NCBI GenBank assembly: GCA_002715785.1
Contig: PBAA01000035.1
Span: 23,696-30,432 of the forward strand
Source: Gammaproteobacteria bacterium
GTDB lineage: Bacteria; Pseudomonadota; Gammaproteobacteria; Pseudomonadales; Azotimanducaceae
Reading direction: 5' to 3'
DNA: 6,737 nt
In this document: positions 1 through 5,408 of the stretch, piece by piece
How the letters are laid out: each line of letters opens with the position of its first letter
Numbering within the stretch: position 1 is the stretch's first letter
Made by a program: the position numbers and the translations under genes
The notes under the pieces: generated by a model
Told to the model about the DNA's origin: nothing
Seen by the model: only the letters and a program-made list of their open reading frames with translations
Databases searched by the model: none

Positions 1-910
1 CAGCGAGCGATGATTTGTTGTTCGACGAAGGGCGAAAATCACTTGCCCGATGATCCGCGAAGGTCGGAGCAAGTTCGGATTCCGACTCGCCAGCAATTCG
101 TGATGCCCGTAGTGTACGGGTGTGATTTCTATCGTATGGCCTTGCTCGATGCATGACGCATCGATTGTCCCAAACGACGATGTCGCCGACACACCAACTA
201 TGTTTATAGGTCCTAGGTGCTTGGCACGCACTCTCTAACAGATCGGATAATAATGTCTCCGACTCTTGCGAGCTCATTCCTGGAATTCCGTAGGCGTGCC
301 GTCCGGTATAGATGGATTTTCGTCCGGTCTCGGGGTGTGCCTTGACGATGGGTCGAAGAGGAGCGCCTTTGTCATGAAACCCGTACATGTGATCGGTGGT
401 GTGAATGTACCCGGATCTCGATTGCGAGTAATACAGCGAATGATAAGCGGAGAGTCCCTCCAGTTTTTTCTGCGTATCTTCATCGAGCTCATCCCACGCA
501 GCTCGCATGTCCGCAAACTCGGTTTCACCGTTTTTCGGCGGTACGACCAGTGCCGCGAGCATGCCGGCTTTCGCAGCAAGCGGCATGTAGGTACTGTCCG
601 TGTGCCAGCCCTCGTTTCCTTTCAAGAGACGGTAGCCTTCGTCTTCTGGGTTGGTTAATTCGCCATTTGGTTTTTGATTCGATAATTGGACTGATGGGCC
701 CGGTTGTTGCGGATGCATCTTTTCCGGATTGCCGAAACGTAAAGCCAACTCGCCTTGTTCATCTTCGGTCAAGTGCTGGCCAGGGAAAATCAGAACGCCA
801 TATTCCAGGAAGGAGGCATGGATTGCCTCCCAAAGGTCATCCGTCACGCTCGCAAGGTCGACGTCGGTTATGACTGCGCCGAGCGTGGCATCTGTAGCTG
901 TGACATTCAT
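1..910 (-). CDS. TauD/TfdA family Fe(II)/2-oxoglutarate-dependent dioxygenase (C-terminal end off the left edge)
   Basis: A continuous frame on the minus strand gives 303 residues with no stop before the window edge. The start is the ATG at 910-908; two in-frame stops (TAG, TGA) lie 12-18 bases upstream, so it cannot begin earlier. The N-terminus reads MNVTATDATLGAVITDVDLA, the usual opening of this family, and is followed by GVLIFPGQ (38-45) and RFG (58-60). The iron ligands are visible: H103 and D105 in GWHTDSTYMP, and H254 in VWDNRCVMHRA. R265, 11 residues after H254, fits the 2-oxoglutarate carboxylate-binding arginine. Known for the family: cytosolic hydroxylation that often cleaves sulfonates, aryloxyacids or quaternary amines, with succinate and CO2 as co-products. 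The substrate here is not predictable. The family usually ends soon after the RIAGE region (271-275), so few residues are probably missing. The ribosome binding site is weak. The gene is divergent from the nitroreductase. Confidence 0.93.
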   Translation of the reverse strand, partial: MNVTATDATLGAVITDVDLASVTDDLWEAIHASFLEYGVLIFPGQHLTEDEQGELALRFGNPEKMHPQQPGPSVQLSNQKPNGELTNPEDEGYRLLKGNEGWHTDSTYMPLAAKAGMLAALVVPPKNGETEFADMRAAWDELDEDTQKKLEGLSAYHSLYYSQSRSGYIHTTDHMYGFHDKGAPLRPIVKAHPETGRKSIYTGRHAYGIPGMSSQESETLLSDLLESACQAPRTYKHSWCVGDIVVWDNRCVMHRARPYDRNHTRTLRASRIAGESESELAPTFADHRASDFRPSSNNKSSLA

Positions 911-1110
911 TGGCCACGTCCATCACTATTTAAGACGAAACATTTTACCCATTTCCGCAGTCTTGCCGCGATCGTTGGTTTTGTGGATCAGTGTATGTGT
1001 CTCGCACTCGATGCGTGGCAGGTCCGGTTAAGGGATCACTAGCTTCGTTTTGACGACCGTCTAAGCCTGCAGTACTTTTAAGGGGGTCACTTGCAGTAAT
1101 ACCGGAAAGG

Positions 1111-1155
1111 GGGGCTCACAGGCGTCGGGAGGGGAGAGAGATACCTGTGAGCCCC
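1111..1155. repeat. Perfect 12-bp inverted repeat (GC-rich hairpin) with a 21-nt purine-rich loop
   Basis: The left arm GGGGCTCACAGG (1111-1122) is the exact reverse complement of the right arm CCTGTGAGCCCC (1144-1155). The 21-base loop between them contains only two pyrimidines before its final ATA, if read on the plus strand after its CGTC opening. Neither side has a T-run, so a standard intrinsic terminator is unlikely in either direction, and no gene reads into it. It lies about 200 bases upstream of the dioxygenase start and 245 upstream of the nitroreductase start. It could be a regulator's binding site, a structured leader RNA for one of the two genes, or a dispersed palindromic element. 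The pairing is certain; the role is not known. Confidence 0.85.
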
Positions 1156-1197
1156 GAACTGAATCTTCTTGTTGGTTAGTATCCGTTTCTAAACACT

Positions 1198-1217
1198 TTG
1201 ACCGGAGAACTGGTCAA
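1198..1217. promoter_or_regulatory. Possible operator: dyad TTGACC-N8-GGTCAA
   Basis: Two perfect 6-base half sites are separated by 8 bases, in the gap upstream of the nitroreductase and the dioxygenase. The size and symmetry would suit a dimeric repressor or activator, and each half resembles a -35 box, but no acceptable -10 box lies at the right distance on either strand. A 6-bp dyad can occur by chance in several kilobases, so this is only a candidate. Confidence 0.3.
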
Positions 1218-1387
1218 TGGTTCCACACTGGTCGCGTCGAGAAGCATTGAAACCGTTTCGGGCGGATATTCGTTAGGGTCTCGCTCTGACAAATTGATCG
1301 TATGCCGAGTTGGACGTCGTTTTCGTAAGGATATTTCGCTGCTTAATGGACGGACGCGACGTATCGGGCGATCTTGGTATGAAAAAT

Positions 1388-1391
1388 GGAG
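1388..1391 (+). promoter_or_regulatory. Ribosome binding site deciding the nitroreductase start
   Basis: GGAG lies 8 bases before the ATG at 1400. The upstream in-frame ATGs (1310, 1346, 1379) have no comparable Shine-Dalgarno sequence, and the residues they would add do not resemble the family, so 1400 is the preferred start. Confidence 0.75.
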
Positions 1392-1399
1392 AGCATTCG

Positions 1400-2041
1400 A
1401 TGGCTGAAAATTCAAACCCGCGTTTTTTCGACCTTGTTGGTAACGTTCGCGCGATGCGTAGGTTAAAACCTGATCCGGTTCCAATGGAATTGATCTGGAA
1501 AGTCCTTGACGCTGGAGTGCAGGCCCCTTCTGGTCAAAATACCCAGCCATGGCGATTCGTGTTGGTGTCAGAACCGACGGGTAAGAAATGGTTTGCCGAT
1601 CGCTACAGGCGAGCTATCGAGGAGAGATCCGCATCGGCCCAAGGTAGTTCCGGGCGCCAGAAAAACCCAGGCCGCCAATTGCAGGCTCTCTATTATCAGA
1701 TGGATCACATGCATGAAGTACCGTACCTGTTATTCGTGTGTGGAAAATGCGACTGGCCGTTCAAGGTTCCTGAGCACGAGCGTGTGGGCGAAGGCCCACC
1801 AAATTATGGGGCGGTGTATCCATGCGTACAGAATATCCTGTTGGCATGCCGAGCTTTGGGACTTGGTGCTGCGTTAACCACCATGCACCAGGTGTTCGAG
1901 GAAGAACTGCACACCTATTTTCATATCCCTCCGGATTATGGCGTCGTGGTGACCGTACCGATCGGCTACCCAATGGGCAATTTTGGACCTGTGACAAGGC
2001 GTCCGGCTGAAGACGTTACTCATATAGAGCGTTGGGGATAA
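1400..2041 (+). CDS. Nitroreductase-family FMN-dependent oxidoreductase
   Basis: The protein is 213 residues, normal for single-domain nitroreductases. FMN-binding signatures are clear: basic residues R17, R20, R21 and K23 in VRAMRRLKPDPVP near the N-terminus, the loop QAPSGQNTQPWRFVLV (41-56), and the helix from NYGAVYPCVQNILLACRALG (135-154) leading to GLGAALTT. Known for the family: homodimeric cytosolic flavoenzymes using NAD(P)H to reduce nitro groups, quinones, enones or other acceptors; some are dehydrogenases or do unusual ring chemistry. The substrate cannot be read here. No signal peptide or membrane segment is present. The reading frame is open upstream to ATG 1310, but the ribosome binding site favours ATG 1400. 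The gene converges on the PhzF gene with 41 bases between the two stops, and I see no strong hairpin-plus-T-run terminator in that gap. It is not part of the minus-strand operon, and its link to that operon is only by proximity. Confidence 0.9.
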   Translation: MAENSNPRFFDLVGNVRAMRRLKPDPVPMELIWKVLDAGVQAPSGQNTQPWRFVLVSEPTGKKWFADRYRRAIEERSASAQGSSGRQKNPGRQLQALYYQMDHMHEVPYLLFVCGKCDWPFKVPEHERVGEGPPNYGAVYPCVQNILLACRALGLGAALTTMHQVFEEELHTYFHIPPDYGVVVTVPIGYPMGNFGPVTRRPAEDVTHIERWG

Positions 2042-2082
2042 TCTCGCCGATGACAGGCGTGGTTAGGTCATGTCTGCCTGGG

Positions 2083-2868
2083 CTAGACGAATATTTCGCC
2101 TTGCAGATATTTTTTTGTTTGGCCACCGATGAATACTCGAGAACCGTTTAACTCGCAATAAAGGCGCCCAGACCGTTGTGATAGCTGTGCAGCGGCGAGC
2201 TTGGTTTTGCCAGTTTTCTGAGCCCAATAGGGAACCATGAGTGTATGCGTGGAGCCTGTAACAGGGTCTTCCGGGACACCGGTGCGCGGCGCGAAAAAAC
2301 GAGAGACAAAGTCCACTTGGTCACCGGGGGCTGTGATTATGACTCCCCTGCAGTCTAGCTTGGCAAGTAATTTGAAGTCCGGGTCCATAGTGTGGATGGC
2401 CTTCTCGTTCTCGAAGACTGCTAGGAAATCGTCGCGGCCTCTGTATAACTCGACGGGCTTTGCGCCTAAAGCCTGTACGAGGGTTTTGTTCTTTTTCTCG
2501 GTTCCAGGTTCTTCCGCGGGAAAATCCAAGTAGATCAAGTCGTCCCTTTTAACCGCGCTCAGAGCACCTCTTTTTGTCGAGAAACTAATTTGCGAGGAGT
2601 CTGGGGGTAAGTGGTTGTCAAAGAGAATACGTGCGCTTGCTAGCGTTGCGTGGCCACACAAATCAACTTCCACGACGGGGGAAAACCATCGAATCAAGAA
2701 AGGGGTCGATGCAACGTTTACGAATGCCGTTTCTGATAGATTATTTTCGAAAGCGATGGATTGCATAGTCGCAGCGTCGAGGCATTCCGTGACAGTGACT
2801 ACCGCTGCGGGGTTGCCATGGAAAAGTTCTTCTGCGAATGCATCAACGTAATAGATGGGTAATCTCAT
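2083..2868 (-). CDS. PhzF-family isomerase/epimerase
   Basis: The 261-residue protein has the two-lobed PhzF/DapF-like fold signatures. The N-lobe has YYVDAFAEELFHGNPAAVV (6-24), with the family's GNPAAVV, and NLSETAFV (43-50), where E46 matches the catalytic Glu45 of Pseudomonas PhzF. DLCGHATLASA (70-80) carries H74, and the C-lobe has GVPEDPVTGSTHT (198-210) with D202. The Glu/His/Asp set described for PhzF is therefore complete, and an isomerase acting through proton transfer is likely. PhzF itself isomerises trans-2,3-dihydro-3-hydroxyanthranilate in phenazine synthesis, but no other phenazine gene is visible, so that specific role is unsupported. Most homologues are uncharacterised. It is the last gene of the operon, starting 5 bases after the GTPase stop, with GGGG about 8 bases before the ATG. 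The protein looks cytosolic and complete. Confidence 0.92.
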   Translation of the reverse strand: MRLPIYYVDAFAEELFHGNPAAVVTVTECLDAATMQSIAFENNLSETAFVNVASTPFLIRWFSPVVEVDLCGHATLASARILFDNHLPPDSSQISFSTKRGALSAVKRDDLIYLDFPAEEPGTEKKNKTLVQALGAKPVELYRGRDDFLAVFENEKAIHTMDPDFKLLAKLDCRGVIITAPGDQVDFVSRFFAPRTGVPEDPVTGSTHTLMVPYWAQKTGKTKLAAAQLSQRSGRLYCELNGSRVFIGGQTKKYLQGEIFV

Positions 2869-2873
2869 TCGGA

Positions 2874-3758
2874 CTACCCCAGAATTCCATCAGGTATTCT
2901 AGGCGTGCTGGACTGTGGCCAAATCAAGACGATTTCGGTTTGCTTTGGACTTTCGCCCCAAGGTTCCCCCCGGGAGAGGGTTGTTTGTCGTCCGACTCCC
3001 TGAACAACCCATCGGTGTTTCGTGTCACGTGCGTTGTAGAAAATTCCCTTGACGCGGTGTATTTCAGGCGGAAGTCCGACGAGCCACCGATTGAGGTCGT
3101 TAGGATCCAATGAATTGCTCGCAGAGAACGATTTTGTATCGAACACCACGTCGCCAACGATTACTTGAGAGTGGTTCAACTCCTGAATTTCGAACACGCC
3201 ATGAGAAGCGAATTCACTGCTCTGGACGACAGAGACACCCGCTGCTTGTTCCTGAATCCAACGCCGAAGTGATTGCCACTCGCTGCCGTCGATTAGCTTC
3301 GTGATTAGAACTTGATCGGCTTGACGGAGCTGCTCTGTGACCAGCGGGCCAACGAACTTATCCTGTGACAATTGTCGGATCCGGTTAGCGTCAGCTATTA
3401 CAAGTGTTCCGCCGGGTGAGAGGCCGGGCCAGGTTTTTGCATATAAAGCGATTTTCGCTGGATATGCGACGCCGCTCGTTTCCACGAGTAAAGCGTCGAG
3501 GCGCGGCGCGATATTCAAAAGAGTCTCGATGCCTGAACCAAGCTCGTTTCCGAGCTGACAACATACGCAACCGTTGACGAGGGAAATCAATGGCCCATCG
3601 TTTCCCTGGATCAACTTCGCGTCGATGTTTATGTCGCCGAAATCGTTGACCAGAACGCCAAACCGCCGTCCGTGATCGCTGGCAAGAACTCTGTTTATCA
3701 ATGTCGTTTTGCCGGCGCCGAGGTAGCCGCCAATGACGATAAAAGGGACGTCAGCCAT
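2874..3758 (-). CDS. CobW/COG0523 (P47K) family GTPase, probable metallochaperone
   Basis: The 294-residue protein begins MADVPFIVIGGYLGAGKTTL. The Walker A motif GGYLGAGKTT is at residues 10-19, the conserved metal-binding CxCC motif appears as NGCVCC (62-67), and VETSGVAYP (92-100) is the usual downstream G-domain segment. The C-terminal part (about 190-285) resembles the CobW_C domain, including LPPEIHRVKG. The base-recognition motif, normally [N/T]KxD, reads TKLID (153-157), with the aspartate one residue late. Known for the family: GTP-dependent delivery of zinc, cobalt or iron to client enzymes, as with nitrile hydratase activators. There is no histidine-rich metal linker. The frame is open 15 codons upstream, but family alignment puts the start at ATG 3758. 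That ATG lies inside the end of the amidohydrolase gene (8-base overlap, ATGGCTGA), so coupled translation and a client relation to that enzyme are plausible. Confidence 0.92.
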   Translation of the reverse strand: MADVPFIVIGGYLGAGKTTLINRVLASDHGRRFGVLVNDFGDINIDAKLIQGNDGPLISLVNGCVCCQLGNELGSGIETLLNIAPRLDALLVETSGVAYPAKIALYAKTWPGLSPGGTLVIADANRIRQLSQDKFVGPLVTEQLRQADQVLITKLIDGSEWQSLRRWIQEQAAGVSVVQSSEFASHGVFEIQELNHSQVIVGDVVFDTKSFSASNSLDPNDLNRWLVGLPPEIHRVKGIFYNARDTKHRWVVQGVGRQTTLSRGEPWGESPKQTEIVLIWPQSSTPRIPDGILG

Positions 3759-5403
3759 TGATAAGGTGGGCGGTGCCTTTGAACACGGTTGCGTCAACGG
3801 CAATATCCTTTAAACCCTCTACACCGACAGCATATGGATCGGTGTCGAGAACCGTGAAGTCGGCGCTTTTCCCGGCTCGCAAACTACCAATCTCTTCCTC
3901 CATACCGAGGACGTAGGCGGCATCGATAGTGATAGTGGCTAAAGCCTGGTCCAACGTTAGAGTTTCCTCGGGACACACGACGTCGCCATCCAAGTTTCGT
4001 CGCGTTGATGCAACCCAGGCGTTGTTTAGGGGAGATGCGGGCGCCATTGTGAAGTCCGAATGGACTGCGGTACGAATGCCGGCGCGTACGCAAGAACCAA
4101 CACGAGCCATTTGATCTGCACGTTCGTGTCCGATCCCCTGTTGAGCATAGATTGCAGAAAGCTCGTGCACGTAATACACGTTAGCCGAAACTAATGCGCC
4201 GAGAGCGGCGATTCGAGCGACTTGTTCCGGCGTCGAGAACCCAAAATGCTCGATCGTGTATCGGTGATCAAAGCGTGGTCGTTCCCACTGCAGGGTATCT
4301 AATGCATCGAGAGCCAGTTCCAACCCGAGGTCACCGGTGCAATGAACATGAATTTTGTAACCAGCGTTCCAATATCGACGGGCGATGTCGATGAATTGCT
4401 CGGGTGCGACCAGCCATTCCCCGAGATGGCCGTCAATGTATCCAGGTTCCTTAAGCTGAGCGAGTTGAGAGAAGAAGGCGCCGTCGGTGAAAAGTTTGAC
4501 GTGTTTTGGAAATAATAAGCGCTCGGTATCTCGATCGGCCAATGCTTCAATGAAACTAAGCGCTTGATCGTGCCCGCCTTGTATCGATGCAATATTGGCT
4601 GCCGAGGGAACTAAAACTGTTCTGAACGGAGTATTTTCACTACCCAACACGTCCTTGGTGCCTTGCCATTCCATGTCGAAATTAAACAAACCCACAGCCA
4701 TGTCACCGAGCGTTGTATGGCCGCCATGGTGAGCGACTTCGACGAGTCGTCGCAAACCGTCTTGATACCGTTCGTTTGACAGAATGTATGGGTTGAGTTT
4801 GACGATGGCGTACGCGAGGCCGTTCTCATAAAACCTGCCAGCGCCAAGGTCGATTTGTTGTTTGCCAGCGGCCTCGTTGGCTGTAATACCCAGCCATTCC
4901 ATGGCAGCGTCATTCATGTATAGCTCATGAAATGATCGATGCCAGACGATAATCGGTCTGTCGTTGGACACGGCATTCAGCAATTCTCGGTTCATTGGAC
5001 CGTGCCAAAGTTGGTGATAGCCCCAAGTAAAGAGTGGTTCGTCGGGCGTTAGTTCCGAATGAAGCTCGCGTAGGCGGCGAGAAAAGTCTTCCGGCGTAGT
5101 CACTGGTTGCACGGTTTCCCACGGCAGTTCCCATCGTGTCGCCGTGATGAAACGCATTGGCAACAACACAGCCGCCATTGAGGGGTGTAAGTGCGGATCA
5201 ATGAAGCCCGGAACAACGACTTTATCTGCGAACTGATCGTTGATGTGGTACGGATGAGCTTCCAGCCAGGGTTTGAGCGTTTCGAGCGTACCAACTTCCA
5301 CGATCCTGCCATTTTTGGTAGCTATTGCCGTGGCGTAGGGCCACGAGCGATTCATTGTGATTATCTTTCTTGCAGTAAAAACTGTGAGTTCATTTGTGGC
5401 CAT
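3751..5403 (-). CDS. YtcJ-like metal-dependent amidohydrolase (Amidohydro_3 family)
   Basis: The 550-residue length is typical of YtcJ-like enzymes. An N-terminal beta-sandwich segment (ITMNRSWPYATAIATKNGRI, 15-34) leads to the metal-binding HxH in VPGFIDPHLHP (H71, H73). Further probable active-site residues are K303 in HVKLFTDGAF (possible carboxylated lysine), H354 in HVHCTGD, H386 in YTIEHFGFS, and D450 in AVHSDFTMAP. The C-terminal ITIDAAYVLGMEEEIGS and GKSADFTVLD segments are the usual composite-domain ending. Known for the family: zinc or iron-dependent hydrolysis of amides, formamides and related C-N bonds; the substrate here is unknown. There is no signal peptide, so a cytosolic location is expected. 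The ATG follows the dehydrogenase stop by 5 bases (two adjacent TAA codons), and its only Shine-Dalgarno-like sequence (GGGTGAG) lies inside that gene, so coupled translation is likely. It overlaps the GTPase gene by 8 bases. Confidence 0.93.
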   Translation of the reverse strand: MATNELTVFTARKIITMNRSWPYATAIATKNGRIVEVGTLETLKPWLEAHPYHINDQFADKVVVPGFIDPHLHPSMAAVLLPMRFITATRWELPWETVQPVTTPEDFSRRLRELHSELTPDEPLFTWGYHQLWHGPMNRELLNAVSNDRPIIVWHRSFHELYMNDAAMEWLGITANEAAGKQQIDLGAGRFYENGLAYAIVKLNPYILSNERYQDGLRRLVEVAHHGGHTTLGDMAVGLFNFDMEWQGTKDVLGSENTPFRTVLVPSAANIASIQGGHDQALSFIEALADRDTERLLFPKHVKLFTDGAFFSQLAQLKEPGYIDGHLGEWLVAPEQFIDIARRYWNAGYKIHVHCTGDLGLELALDALDTLQWERPRFDHRYTIEHFGFSTPEQVARIAALGALVSANVYYVHELSAIYAQQGIGHERADQMARVGSCVRAGIRTAVHSDFTMAPASPLNNAWVASTRRNLDGDVVCPEETLTLDQALATITIDAAYVLGMEEEIGSLRAGKSADFTVLDTDPYAVGVEGLKDIAVDATVFKGTAHLING

Positions 5404-5408
5404 AGTTA

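Larger units (their letters stand above)
911..1399. other. Intergenic region between divergent genes; no convincing gene
   Basis: These 489 bases separate the start of the minus-strand dioxygenase from the start of the plus-strand nitroreductase, so promoters and any operators for both genes should lie here. I see no reading frame with family-like sequence; the short open frames look like chance. The notable structures are two inverted repeats, listed separately. A TAAAAT hexamer (942-947, minus strand) resembles a -10 box for the dioxygenase, but no -35 box sits at a suitable distance. For the nitroreductase I find no good -35/-10 pair. No tRNA or recognisable riboswitch is seen. Confidence 0.7.

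Noticed and set aside
146..164. 7-bp inverted repeat with a 5-base loop (TCGATGC ... GCATCGA)
   Set aside because: It lies inside the dioxygenase coding sequence over the conserved C-V-M-H region, so it is best explained as a by-product of coding.
274..579. Minus-strand open frame of 101 codons suggesting a broken gene at the left side
   Set aside because: It is an out-of-frame shadow; another frame on the same strand encodes a continuous TauD/TfdA protein from 910 to the window edge, so there is no pseudogene.
942..947. TAAAAT as a -10 box for the dioxygenase
   Set aside because: No recognisable -35 hexamer lies 16-18 bases upstream, and a single hexamer match is expected by chance in a gap this long.
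1147..1179. Ten-codon GTG reading frame after the purine-rich hairpin loop, a possible leader peptide
   Set aside because: The Shine-Dalgarno-like run lies in the loop of the inverted repeat and the GTG is within its right arm, but there is no promoter evidence, no regulatory codon run, and the nearest plus-strand gene starts 220 bases further on.
1176..1550. Minus-strand open frame of 124 codons spanning the intergenic region and the nitroreductase start
   Set aside because: It overlaps a well-supported gene antisense, has no family-like motif and no good ribosome binding site.
2042..2082. Possible bidirectional terminator between the convergent nitroreductase and PhzF genes
   Set aside because: Only 4-5 bp stems with long loops can be drawn, and there is no T-run on either strand.
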